From Anaerolineae bacterium (GTDB taxonomy: Bacteria; Chloroflexota; Anaerolineae; JAAYZQ01), in assembly GCA_016926595.1 (NCBI GenBank), contig JAFGOG010000165.1, positions 1 through 36,014 of the forward strand: a stretch of 36,014 bases of DNA, read 5' to 3'. A program made the translations under genes and the position numbers. Positions 14,320-22,601 of the stretch are shown here, in pieces; position 1 is the stretch's first letter; every line of letters starts with the position of its first letter. The notes beneath the pieces were generated by a model. That model saw only the letters and a list, made by a program, of their open reading frames with translations, was not told where the DNA came from and did no database searches.

Positions 14320-15350
14320 GGGCCATGCCAAGCATTGATCTGAGTGTGCTCAAGAAGTATACCATCCTGTTCGTGCTCCTGGGGCTGATGGTCCTCTTTT
14401 CGCTGGTGAGCCCCTACTTTCTCACTGTGCGCAATCTCACGAACATTGTCACCCAGAATACCTACTTTATCATCGTAGCCGTGGGCCTGTCGTTTGTCAT
14501 GATCGGCGGTGGCATTGATCTATCGGTCGGATACCAGATGTCGCTGGTGGGGGTGGTCACGGCGATGCTGATGGTCGAGTTCAAGCAACCGGTGTGGCTC
14601 GCCATCGCCGTCGGGCTGCTGCTTGGCACCGGGCTGGGTCTGATCAACGGCCTGATCGTCACGCGGATCCGGATCTTTCCCCTGATTGCCACCCTGGCGA
14701 CCAGCGTCATCTTTCAAGGGATTTCGTACATGGTCTCGCAGGCCAAGACGTTCCGCGGCTACCCGGAGGAGTTTCTCCAGATCACGAGGGGCAAGGTGCT
14801 TGGGCTGCCGTTTGACATCTTGCTCACGCTGGTGGTCATCCTCGCGGCGAGCTTGGTCTACTCGCAGATGATCTTTGGCCTGCGGCTGATGGCGCTGGGT
14901 GGAAACGAGGAGGCCTCCAGGCGGGCCGGGATCAATACGCGGGGCATGAAAGTCTCGATCTATGCCATCTGCGGCTTTCTGACCGCCGTCGCTACCATGG
15001 TCATGATCTCCAAGGCGAACACCACCCACGCCTCGTTTGGGCCTGGCACAGAATTCACGGCTCTGACGGCGGCGATCGTCGGCGGCGTCAGCTTTATGGG
15101 CGGAGAGGGCAGCGTGCCGGCGCTGGTGGGCGGGGTGTTTGTGCTGGCGGTGTTGGGCAACGGCATGCAGCTTGCCGGCTGGGGGACCTATCCGCAGTAT
15201 ATCGTCCGGGGCATGATTCTCCTGGGAGCCGTGGCCTTTGACGAGTACCAAAAAAGCGCCCGCATGAGGCTGAAAAGCGCGCCGCGCCGCGACGAGGACA
15301 AAGACAGGCTCCCGCACACTATCCTGCATACAGGAAAGGAATCTCGCTGA
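14316..15350 (+). CDS. RbsC-type sugar ABC permease (first set)
   Basis: The protein has 344 aa with about 8-10 membrane segments (BPD_transp_2). Family signatures are GGGIDLSVGYQMSL near the third helix, GLINGLIVTRIRIFPLIATL, ALGGNEEASRRAGI as the coupling loop to the ATPase, and VGGVSFMGGEGS. It forms the membrane channel with the ATPase encoded just upstream and receives substrate from the tandem binding lipoprotein. Its start overlaps the ATPase stop by 4 bp, and its stop overlaps the esterase start by 1 bp (TGATG), so all three are translationally coupled. The C-terminal tail after about residue 312 is charged and cytosolic. Confidence 0.93.
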   Translation: MRAMPSIDLSVLKKYTILFVLLGLMVLFSLVSPYFLTVRNLTNIVTQNTYFIIVAVGLSFVMIGGGIDLSVGYQMSLVGVVTAMLMVEFKQPVWLAIAVGLLLGTGLGLINGLIVTRIRIFPLIATLATSVIFQGISYMVSQAKTFRGYPEEFLQITRGKVLGLPFDILLTLVVILAASLVYSQMIFGLRLMALGGNEEASRRAGINTRGMKVSIYAICGFLTAVATMVMISKANTTHASFGPGTEFTALTAAIVGGVSFMGGEGSVPALVGGVFVLAVLGNGMQLAGWGTYPQYIVRGMILLGAVAFDEYQKSARMRLKSAPRRDEDKDRLPHTILHTGKESR

Positions 15351-16261
15351 TGCCGCACCCATTCCCATTGCCACCTATTGGCCAACCACCGTTTCGCGTA
15401 CCCGACGCCGACGTCTCGTACATCCGGCGCAAGTGGCTGGACGTGGCGTATGCCGGCACCTCACCAGCACAAATGCTCGACCTCTATCTACCCGACCAGG
15501 GCGAGGGGCCGTTCCCGGTGGTGGTGCACATCCACGGTGGCGGTTTTGAGATGGGCTCCAAACGGAGCCTCCACGTCCTGCCTGTGCTGCGTGGTCTCGA
15601 GCGGGGCTATGCCGTGGCCGCTGTGGACTATCGTTTGAGTGGCGAGGCCATCTTTCCGGCCGGCTTGCAGGACGTCAAGGCGGCCATCCGCTGGCTGAGG
15701 GCCAACGCCGAGGCGCATCACCTCGACGCTGAGCGGATCGCCGTGTGGGGGGGCTCGTCGGGTGGCAACTATGCCGCCATGATATGCGTGACGGCCAACG
15801 TAGCCGATCTCGAGGACCTGTCACTGGGTAACGCCGGCTACTCCTGCGCCGTTCAGGCCGCCGTCGACTGGTTCGGGCCTACAGATTTTTTCAAGATGGA
15901 TGAACAGCTCACCGAAAGCGGGCTGGGTCGCGCCGATCACAGCGAGGCGCATTCGCCCGAGTCGCGCTACCTGGGTGCCAGGATCACTGATGTACCCGAC
16001 AAGGCGCGGCGCGCTAACCCAATGACCTACATCCATGCGGATATGCCGCCTATTTTGATCCAGCATGGCCGGCTCGACGCTCTGGTACCGGTGCAGCAGT
16101 CGATCTGCTTTGCGCAGAAGCTAGAAGAGATTGTGGGCAGAGATCGATTCGAGTTCGATATTCTGGAAAATGCCGGCCATGGTGACCCGCAGTTCGAGTC
16201 GGACGAGAACCTGGACCGGGTCCTGGGCTTTCTCGATCTCTATTTGAGGAGTGGCCGGTGA
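15350..16261 (+). CDS. Alpha/beta hydrolase, BD-FAE/HSL-like esterase (first copy)
   Basis: The protein has 303 aa with no signal peptide. HGGG (62-65) forms the oxyanion hole, GSSGG gives nucleophile S137, with D243 (GRLDALVP) and H277 (AGHGDPQF) completing the triad. This is the layout of bifunctional feruloyl/acetyl-xylan esterase-like and hormone-sensitive-lipase-like carboxylesterases. It is translationally coupled to the permease, so it probably removes acyl groups from the imported compound in the cytosol. A close paralogue lies at 18865-19782 after the second permease. Both share a DLSLGNA motif, a WFGPTDFxKMDE motif and the SPES segment, which sets them apart as a subfamily. Confidence 0.9.
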   Translation: MPHPFPLPPIGQPPFRVPDADVSYIRRKWLDVAYAGTSPAQMLDLYLPDQGEGPFPVVVHIHGGGFEMGSKRSLHVLPVLRGLERGYAVAAVDYRLSGEAIFPAGLQDVKAAIRWLRANAEAHHLDAERIAVWGGSSGGNYAAMICVTANVADLEDLSLGNAGYSCAVQAAVDWFGPTDFFKMDEQLTESGLGRADHSEAHSPESRYLGARITDVPDKARRANPMTYIHADMPPILIQHGRLDALVPVQQSICFAQKLEEIVGRDRFEFDILENAGHGDPQFESDENLDRVLGFLDLYLRSGR

Positions 16262-16328
16262 TAGGCAGGGACGCGCGTCCTGGAGGCGCTGCATTTCTGG
16301 AGCACGAGGAGAAACCGAGTCAGGCACG

Positions 16329-17819
16329 ATGACAAATTCCCCGGTAGTCCTGTCACTAAGGAACATTACCAAGCGCTACCCAGGCGTGCTGGCGCTCAAT
16401 CATGTTTCCCTGGACCTGTTCGAGGGGGAGGTGCACGCGCTGCTGGGCGAAAACGGTGCGGGCAAGTCGACCCTGATCAAGGCGATTGCCGGGGCGATCG
16501 CGGTGGACGGTGGCACCATCCAGGTGGCGGGGCATGAGTATAGCAGAATGACTCCGCATCTTTCCAGAAGCCTCGGCATCGAGGTGATCTACCAGGAGTT
16601 TAACCTGATCCCCACCATGTCGGTTGCCGAGAATATCTTTCTCGGAGATCGGATCGGCGGCAAGGTGTTGGTGGATATTGAGGAAATGAAGAGGCGATCC
16701 AGGGAGCTCTTTGCGCAGTTCGACGTCGAGATGGATCCGGGCGCTCTCGTCCGCGACCTGTCGCCGGCTCAGCAGCAGATCGTGGAAATCGCCAAGGCTG
16801 TCTCCAAGCGGGTAAAAATCCTGATCATGGACGAGCCGAGCGCTCCGCTGTCTGTCGCCGAAGTGGAGCGGATGTTCGAGATTGTGGCACAGCTCAAGCA
16901 GGCGGGCGTGACGATCATCTATATCTCTCACCGGCTGGACGAGGTTTTTTGGATTTCCGATCGGGTGACGGTGTTACGCGATGGCGCCTATGTGGACACG
17001 CTGCGCACGGAAGATACCAACCGCCAGGAGCTGATCAACCTGATGGTGGGCCGCGCGCTCAAGGAAACCTATCCGACCCGGTCGATCATCCCGTCAGAGG
17101 TGGCGATCGAGATCAGGAATCTCTCGGGCAACGGCACCAGGAATATTTCTTTTTCTGTGAGGAAAGGCGAAATCGTCGGGCTGGCCGGGCTGGTTGGGGC
17201 AGGTAGAACCGAGCTGGCGGAGGTCATCTTTGGAGCGGTGCCGGCCGAGGGAGGTGAAATTGTGGTCCACGGGGAGCCGGTCAAGATCAACTCTCCCGCC
17301 GACGCGATCGGCCACAGGATCGGGTTGTTGACCGAAGACAGAAAGCGACTGGGTCTGTTCCTGGAAATGGGGGTAAAGTGGAATATCTGCTTTCCCATCG
17401 TGCGCAGGCTATCTCGATTCATCATCGTCGACACCAAAAAAGAGGACGAGACCGCCAAGGCCTATGCGAACCGGCTCGACATCAAGACCCCGAGCCTGAT
17501 GCAGGAGGTGAAAAACCTCAGTGGCGGCAATCAGCAGAAGGTGATTCTAGCCAAGTCTCTGGCGGCAGAATCAGAGATCCTGATCTTTGACGAGCCGACG
17601 CGGGGGATCGACGTGGGCGCCAAGCAAGAGATCTATAAGCTGATGTGCGAGCTGGCCAACAACGGCATCGCGATCGTGATGATTTCCTCCGATATGGAGG
17701 AGCTCCTGGGGATGTCGGACAGGATTGTCGTTCTTTCCGAAGGCCAGCTCGCCGGTGAGGTGTTGAGAGAGCAGTTCAGCCAGAGCTACATTCTCGACCT
17801 TGCGTCGGGCACACACTAG
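16329..17819 (+). CDS. RbsA-type sugar ABC ATPase with two nucleotide-binding domains
   Basis: The protein has 496 aa, the normal double-domain length. NBD1 has Walker A GENGAGKST, signature-like LSPAQQQ, Walker B ILIMDEPSAPLS and an intact H-loop (IYISHRLDEV). NBD2 has a degenerate Walker A (GLVGAGRTE), signature LSGGNQQK, Walker B ILIFDEPTRGIDVG and ISSDMEE at the H-loop, which is the usual asymmetry of RbsA/MglA/XylG proteins. It drives import with the permease at 17838. The start ATG 16329 has its nearest GAGGAG at 16306-16311, unusually far (17 nt); a GTG at 16251 inside the esterase gene is open but adds a non-homologous leader. A 67-bp gap separates it from the first module. Confidence 0.93.
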   Translation: MTNSPVVLSLRNITKRYPGVLALNHVSLDLFEGEVHALLGENGAGKSTLIKAIAGAIAVDGGTIQVAGHEYSRMTPHLSRSLGIEVIYQEFNLIPTMSVAENIFLGDRIGGKVLVDIEEMKRRSRELFAQFDVEMDPGALVRDLSPAQQQIVEIAKAVSKRVKILIMDEPSAPLSVAEVERMFEIVAQLKQAGVTIIYISHRLDEVFWISDRVTVLRDGAYVDTLRTEDTNRQELINLMVGRALKETYPTRSIIPSEVAIEIRNLSGNGTRNISFSVRKGEIVGLAGLVGAGRTELAEVIFGAVPAEGGEIVVHGEPVKINSPADAIGHRIGLLTEDRKRLGLFLEMGVKWNICFPIVRRLSRFIIVDTKKEDETAKAYANRLDIKTPSLMQEVKNLSGGNQQKVILAKSLAAESEILIFDEPTRGIDVGAKQEIYKLMCELANNGIAIVMISSDMEELLGMSDRIVVLSEGQLAGEVLREQFSQSYILDLASGTH

Positions 17820-17837
17820 AGACACGGAGAACCGTTG

Positions 17838-18851
17838 ATGACAACCATCAGCCCAGCCCTTCGTATAAACGTCACGGCCAAAGCAGGCCTGGTGTTGAGA
17901 AGATATGCCCCGTTGTTAATCCTGATTGCCCTGCTGGCACTCTTTTCGGTGATTTCCCCCAACTTTATGACGTTCGCCAATCTGCGGTTGATGCTGCGCC
18001 AGGTGTCCTTTGCGGCCATCAGTGCGGTAGGCATCATGTTTGTGATGATTTCGGGTGGTATCGATCTGTCGATTGGTTCGCAGATCATATTCACCAATAT
18101 CGTGCTGGCGATCATGATGTCCAGCGGCTATGGGTACCAGCTTGATCCCTTGATCGCAATCCCTTTGTGCATCGCCATGGGAACGGTTTTGGGCATGGTG
18201 AACGGGCTGCTCAGTATCACGCTCAACATCCACTCGCTGATCATCACTCTAGGCACAGCCATGATCTACAAAGGTCTTGGTTACATTGTGGCCGATGCCA
18301 AGAATATCAGTGGCCTGCCTGATTCGTTCCGGGTTTGGGGCCAGGGCTACCTTGGCCCGGTGCCGGTCCCGATTGTCATCATGGCCGTGGTCGCCATCGT
18401 GGGTGCATTTGTCCTCTCGAAAACGTACTTTGGCCGGTATGTGTACGCCCTGGGGGGCAACGAGGAAGCGGCACGCCTCGCGGGCGTGAATGTCAACAGG
18501 ATGAAAATCGCGGTTTTCGCCATTTGCGGCTTTGCCTCAGGCCTGACTTCGGTGCTACTGCTTTCGCGCGTGTTTAATGGGCAGGTATCCACCGGCGCAG
18601 GTATCGAGTTCGACTCGCTCACCGCGGCCCTCCTCGGGGGCGTCAGTTTCAAGGGGGGCGAGGGCACTATTTTGGGCCTGATCACGGGTGTGCTGATCAT
18701 TGGCGTTCTCAACAATGGAATGCAGCTCTTTGGCCTCCAGGATTTTTACCAGAACCTGGTCAAAGGAGCGGTGCTGCTTGCCGCCGTCGGTTTTGACACG
18801 TACCAGAAAAGCAGGAAGGCGAGAGAGACGGTTCAAAAAGTAGCAGCGTGA
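17838..18851 (+). CDS. RbsC-type sugar ABC permease (second set)
   Basis: The protein has 337 aa and is a polytopic BPD_transp_2 permease. It carries ISGGIDLSIGSQIIF, MVNGLLSITLNIHSLIITLGT, the coupling loop ALGGNEEAARLAGVNVNRMK, and LLGGVSFKGGEGTILG. It is clearly paralogous to the permease at 14316-15350 but diverged. It is expected to pair with the double ATPase encoded 18 bp upstream. ATG 17838 has GGAGA at 17826-17830; TTG 17835 directly before it is a weaker alternative. No separate binding-protein gene accompanies this set, which points to the two-domain lipoprotein as the shared substrate receptor. Confidence 0.93.
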   Translation: MTTISPALRINVTAKAGLVLRRYAPLLILIALLALFSVISPNFMTFANLRLMLRQVSFAAISAVGIMFVMISGGIDLSIGSQIIFTNIVLAIMMSSGYGYQLDPLIAIPLCIAMGTVLGMVNGLLSITLNIHSLIITLGTAMIYKGLGYIVADAKNISGLPDSFRVWGQGYLGPVPVPIVIMAVVAIVGAFVLSKTYFGRYVYALGGNEEAARLAGVNVNRMKIAVFAICGFASGLTSVLLLSRVFNGQVSTGAGIEFDSLTAALLGGVSFKGGEGTILGLITGVLIIGVLNNGMQLFGLQDFYQNLVKGAVLLAAVGFDTYQKSRKARETVQKVAA

Positions 18852-18864
18852 AGGAGAACTGGCT

Positions 18865-19782
18865 GTGACACTACAGAAACAGATCGATCCCAAGACTCAT
18901 TATGCCGTGCAGGAAGCGCCGCCGCGCGCTGATACCAGTCACGTCAAGAGAAAGTACCTGGATATCCCATATGCAGACGTGTCTCCTTCGCAGAAGCTCG
19001 ATATTTACCTGCCGGACAAAGGCGACGGTCCCTTCCCGGTTATTGTTTCGATCCACGGTGGCGCCTTTATGGGCTGCGACAAGGCGGATATGCAGGTCCT
19101 GCCGATGCTGGAGGGGCTGAAACGGGGTTATGCCGTAGTCGCCGTGAATTACCGGTTAAGCTGGGAAGCAAAATTCCCGGCGTTGGTGCACGATGGCAAG
19201 GCGGCGGTGCGCTGGATCCGGGCGAACGCGGAGCAATATCACCTGGACCCGGAGAGAATCGCGGCGTGGGGGGGCTCGGCCGGCGCGTATCTCGCGACGA
19301 TGCTGGGGGTGTCTGCCGGGGTGGAAGCAATGGAAGACCTGAGCCTGGGAAATGCCGATCAGCCGAGCCGCGTGCAAGCAGTCGTCGCGTGGTTTGGTCC
19401 GACCGATTTTCTAAAGATGGATGAGTACCTGGCTGAATCTGGCATGCCGCCCGCGCCGGGCATGGAACACAATGGGGAGTACTCGCCCGAGTCGCTCCTC
19501 CTCGGCGAGCAGATCACGAGAATCCCGGACGGCGTAAAAGCTGCCAACCCGGAGACGTACATCACCTCTGAGGCGCCGCCTTTTTTCCTGCAGCACGGCA
19601 CGCTGGACGATACGGTCCCGGTGCAAATGTCGATCCACCTGGCTGCCAGGCTCGAACAGGCGACTGGCCGTGACGTGATCCAGTTGGAGCTCCTGGAAGG
19701 GGCCGGGCACGGCGACCCGTGCTTTGAGACGCCCGCCAATGTGGGCAAGGTGTTGGACTTTATCGACCAACACCTGAAGTAA
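18865..19782 (+). CDS. Alpha/beta hydrolase, BD-FAE/HSL-like esterase (second copy)
   Basis: The protein has 305 aa and is cytosolic. HGGA (64-67) replaces the HGGG oxyanion motif of the first copy. The nucleophile is S138 in GGSAG, the acid is D248 or D249 (GTLDDTVP), and the base is H282 (AGHGDPCF). Identity with the esterase at 15350-16261 is high throughout by eye, so the two arose by duplication with their transporter modules. The start is GTG 18865 with AAGGAG at 18851-18856 overlapping the permease stop. The stop lies only 3 bp from the stop of the convergent IclR gene. Different oxyanion and loop residues suggest different acyl or sugar preference. Confidence 0.9.
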   Translation: MTLQKQIDPKTHYAVQEAPPRADTSHVKRKYLDIPYADVSPSQKLDIYLPDKGDGPFPVIVSIHGGAFMGCDKADMQVLPMLEGLKRGYAVVAVNYRLSWEAKFPALVHDGKAAVRWIRANAEQYHLDPERIAAWGGSAGAYLATMLGVSAGVEAMEDLSLGNADQPSRVQAVVAWFGPTDFLKMDEYLAESGMPPAPGMEHNGEYSPESLLLGEQITRIPDGVKAANPETYITSEAPPFFLQHGTLDDTVPVQMSIHLAARLEQATGRDVIQLELLEGAGHGDPCFETPANVGKVLDFIDQHLK

Positions 19783-19785
19783 GTG

Positions 19786-20556
19786 TCACTGGCGGAGCAG
19801 CCGGGCGGAGATGGTCTCGGTGGTTTCGATCAGTGCTGCCGCAATCTCTGGAATGCGCTCCGGTGGCATCCGGTTCGTGGGAACCGGGACACTCAGGGCG
19901 GCGATCACGTTGCCGTCCATATCGCGGATCGGGGCCGAGACGGCGCGAATGCCTACCTCGAGCTCTTCGTCGTCCAGCCCATAACCACGCTGCCGGGTAG
20001 CTTCCAGCTCCTCACGCAGCCGCGCCGGCGAAGTGATGGTCTTGTCGGTGTGGGCTATCAGGGGGCCCTGCAAGATCGGCTCGACCACCTCTGGTGGGAG
20101 AAGGGCCAAGAACACGCGACCGCTGGCTGTGCAATGGGCAGGCAGGTGACGGCCGGCGTTGGCGGCGATGGTCAGCGTTTGATTGCTGTGCGCTACCTCG
20201 ATGTAAAGCACCTCCCCACGGTCAAAAATGCCCAGGTCGCACGTCTCGTCGAGGCGTTCCACCAGTTTCTCCATGTAAGGGAAGGCGACGCGGCGGACGT
20301 CGAGGCGGCGTAATGCTCTCAGGCCCAGCTCCATGAGCCTCAGTCCCAACTGAAACCTTTCGCCGTCCGGCGCGCGTTCCAGAAAGCCACCATTGAGCAG
20401 CGTCATCATGATTCGATGTGTGGTGGCTTTGTGCAGTCCTGTGACCTGCGCAACCTCGGATATGCCCCTGGTTTCGTGCTCATCGTCAAACGTTGACAGA
20501 ATCTCCATGGCACGTTCTACGGCGCGAACGTTATAGCTTTCAGGATCCCTTTCCAT
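19786..20556 (-). CDS. IclR-family transcriptional regulator (second copy)
   Basis: The protein has 256 aa: N-terminal winged helix-turn-helix (about 8-68, GISEVAQVTGLHKATTHRIM) and the IclR effector domain with GRHLPAHCTASGRVFLA and AVSAPIRDMDG. It is a paralogue of the regulator at 1464-2246. It is convergent to the transporter/esterase operon, with a 3-bp gap between stops and no terminator seen between them, so the two transcripts may overlap as antisense RNAs. It has its own consensus-like promoter (20602-20630, minus strand). The likely target is the promoter near 11047, the likely effector an imported sugar or its breakdown product; both are inferred. Confidence 0.93.
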   Translation of the reverse strand: MERDPESYNVRAVERAMEILSTFDDEHETRGISEVAQVTGLHKATTHRIMMTLLNGGFLERAPDGERFQLGLRLMELGLRALRRLDVRRVAFPYMEKLVERLDETCDLGIFDRGEVLYIEVAHSNQTLTIAANAGRHLPAHCTASGRVFLALLPPEVVEPILQGPLIAHTDKTITSPARLREELEATRQRGYGLDDEELEVGIRAVSAPIRDMDGNVIAALSVPVPTNRMPPERIPEIAAALIETTETISARLLRQ

Positions 20557-20601
20557 CGGTCAGCCAATCCTATTGTGTGGTCTGCCAAGCCGGCAGTCTT
20601 G

Positions 20602-20630
20602 ATTGTAGCATAACTCGTGCATAGTGCCAA
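20602..20630 (-). promoter_or_regulatory. Promoter of the second iclR gene
   Basis: Read on the minus strand: TTGGCA (20630-20625), 17 nt spacer, TACAAT (20607-20602), preceded by TGC (extended -10). It lies 46 bp upstream of the IclR start codon at 20556. Confidence 0.65.
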
Positions 20631-20687
20631 GAGGGTGATGGTGCATTGCGCGGCGGACCCGGCTGGCTGATCGTCGATGCGGTGTGG

Positions 20688-20716
20688 TTGACGCTGTGTG
20701 GCAATTATGCTAGAAT
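20688..20716 (+). promoter_or_regulatory. Promoter of the chemoreceptor-like gene
   Basis: TTGACG (20688-20693), 17 nt spacer, TAGAAT (20711-20716), with TGC directly before the -10 box. The same two hexamers, spacing and TGC occur on the minus strand at 24750-24778. The predicted transcript start is near 20723, giving a leader of about 184 nt. Confidence 0.7.
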
Positions 20717-20722
20717 GACCGC

Positions 20723-20906
20723 GAGCATAGCCAACGGCGAGGCCAAGTTGGCGCCAGCAGTCGGGAACTGCCACCCAGTCAGTCGGGCGGTATGTCAAAG
20801 AGGCCAGTAGCAATAGGAAAATCGCGATCATGACCGCTGTCCAACCTCTGTCACCTGAGTAGCTCGACCGTCGAACCGATTTGGATTGAATTCAAAGGAG
20901 GGCACC
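20723..20906 (+). other. Long structured 5' leader of the chemoreceptor-like gene
   Basis: No gene is seen in this stretch. Three consecutive stems can form soon after the predicted transcript start: GCCAAC/GTTGGC (20730-20735 with 20747-20752), GCAGT/ACTGC (20757-20761 with 20767-20771) and CCACCC/GGGCGG (20771-20776 with 20785-20790, one mismatch). The rest is unstructured to the eye until AAAGGAGGG at 20895-20903. I do not recognise a known riboswitch class. Confidence 0.4.
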
Positions 20907-22601
20907 ATGTCTCGCCAGCCAGCGATCGCCATGACGGGGACTGAAGATGAAGCGTGGGTCGAAGCCAAGATCCTCGAGCGCCGTGCGCGCATTGCTTCAA
21001 GCTACACACCTGTTATCGCTTGGGGAACCGCTGCCCTGGCTGTAGGGGCGGCCATCCTGGGACTGATCTTCCCTGGCTATGGGCAGCTATGGGGTGTGGC
21101 CGCCTGCGCTGCCCTGGTGACGGCGACCATTGTCCTCTATCCCTTCCTTTACCGTCGCGGTCATACCACATTGGCCCCTCTCCTTATCGTAGCTGCAGTT
21201 TTTGTTGCTTGCGTCGCGGGGCTGGTGCTGCTGCCCGAAGTGGGCTTGGCGCTGGCTGTGGTCCTTGTGTTGTGTATGCTGATCGCGAACCTATTTCTCG
21301 GTCCCCAGGCGAGCCGGGGGCTGGTGAGTGTTCTCCTGTTCGTGGGCGCCGCCATTGTCGCCCAGGAGATATCGCCTCAGTGGTTTCGGCCCCTGGAGCC
21401 GACCATAGCTTTGATTGTCGGTGGTGTTGTCCTGGCCCTGACTGGAGCGGGTAGCGCGCTTGCGGTGCGCAAAAATATCGCCGAGCAAGAGGCATATTTT
21501 CGCCAGTCTCATCTGGCCAATCGAGCCATCGAGCGGCAGGTGGCCAGCGAGCAGCAGCGGCGAGAACGCCTGCAGCTCGCTGTGGAAGAGTATGCCCGCT
21601 ACCTGACGGGGGTCGGCCAGGGTAACCTGGGGGCCAGGCTGGTGCTGGACGGGGGTGAGACAGAGTCAGATGATCCTCTGCTCAAGCTTGGACAGCGACT
21701 GAACGCGACGGTGGCCAGCCTGCAGGCCATGATCGAAGAGATCCGTGATGTGGCCGCCAGCCTGGAGTCGGCGGCGGGCGAGATCCTGGCCGCTACGACC
21801 CAGCAGGCGGCAGGCGCAAGCCAGCAGTGGGCCGCGCTGTCTGAAACCATGACGACTGTGGAAGAAGTGAAGGTGATTGCCGACGAGGCAGTGATGCGTG
21901 CCCAGGAGGTAGGGAATGCGTCACAACGCACCGTCCAGGTATCGCGCATGGGCCAGGAAGCATCGGCCAGAACTGTAGCCAGCATGGAGCGGATCAAGGA
22001 GCAAGTAAACGGCATCGCCGCAGCCACGCTGGCCCTGTCTGAGCACACACAACAGATCGGCCAGATCATTGCCTCGGTCAGTGACCTGGCTTCGCAATCC
22101 AACGTGCTGGCCCTCAACGCGTCGATAGAAGCGGCCCGGGCTGGAGAGAGCGGCAAAGGATTTAGCATCGTTGCCCGTGAGATGCGTAGCATGGCCGAGC
22201 AGTCGAAAAAGGCAACTGCGCAGGTCAAGGCGATTCTGCTGGACATTCAAAAGATGGCGGACGCGACGGTGCTGACGACCGAAGAAGGCGCCAAGCGGGT
22301 GGACGAAGGGGTTGTCCTGGCGCGTCAAGCCGGGGAAGTGATCGCCGAGCTGGCCGGCGTGCTCGACGAAACAGCACAAGCTGCAGGGCAGTTGATGGCG
22401 GGCGGGCGACAGCAGGCCGGTGGGGTCGGCCAGATCGCCCAGGCGATGCAGAGCATCAGCCAGGCGACAACACAGAGCCTGGATTCCGCCCGGCAGACAG
22501 AACGAGCAGCTCAGGACCTCAACCTCCTTGCCTCGCGGCTGGCAGAGAAGGTGGATCAATATCGGTGGTCTGCCACAGGTGCTTCGGGCAAGGTGAAGTA
22601 G
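20907..22601 (+). CDS. Methyl-accepting chemotaxis-like protein with six-TM membrane sensor
   Basis: The protein has 564 aa. Six predicted membrane helices (about 34-54, 61-81, 90-109, 112-132, 138-153, 163-187) are linked by very short loops, so no periplasmic ligand domain exists. A linker helix (about 195-270) is followed by the cytoplasmic signalling coiled coil (about 280-560). The conserved hairpin tip is at about 397-417 (SNVLALNASIEAARAGESGKG), the CheA/CheW contact site. Such proteins sense membrane state, redox or energy, or relay a partner signal. No CheA, CheW, CheR or CheB gene is nearby. The start is ATG 20907 with AAAGGAGG at 20895-20902. The last 46 bp overlap the convergent kinase gene. 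Confidence 0.92.
   Translation: MSRQPAIAMTGTEDEAWVEAKILERRARIASSYTPVIAWGTAALAVGAAILGLIFPGYGQLWGVAACAALVTATIVLYPFLYRRGHTTLAPLLIVAAVFVACVAGLVLLPEVGLALAVVLVLCMLIANLFLGPQASRGLVSVLLFVGAAIVAQEISPQWFRPLEPTIALIVGGVVLALTGAGSALAVRKNIAEQEAYFRQSHLANRAIERQVASEQQRRERLQLAVEEYARYLTGVGQGNLGARLVLDGGETESDDPLLKLGQRLNATVASLQAMIEEIRDVAASLESAAGEILAATTQQAAGASQQWAALSETMTTVEEVKVIADEAVMRAQEVGNASQRTVQVSRMGQEASARTVASMERIKEQVNGIAAATLALSEHTQQIGQIIASVSDLASQSNVLALNASIEAARAGESGKGFSIVAREMRSMAEQSKKATAQVKAILLDIQKMADATVLTTEEGAKRVDEGVVLARQAGEVIAELAGVLDETAQAAGQLMAGGRQQAGGVGQIAQAMQSISQATTQSLDSARQTERAAQDLNLLASRLAEKVDQYRWSATGASGKVK

Noticed and set aside
20723..20906. Known c-di-GMP riboswitch in the chemoreceptor-like leader
   Set aside because: The conserved GEMM core and tetraloop/receptor arrangement were not found. 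The leader is reported only as structured, class unknown.
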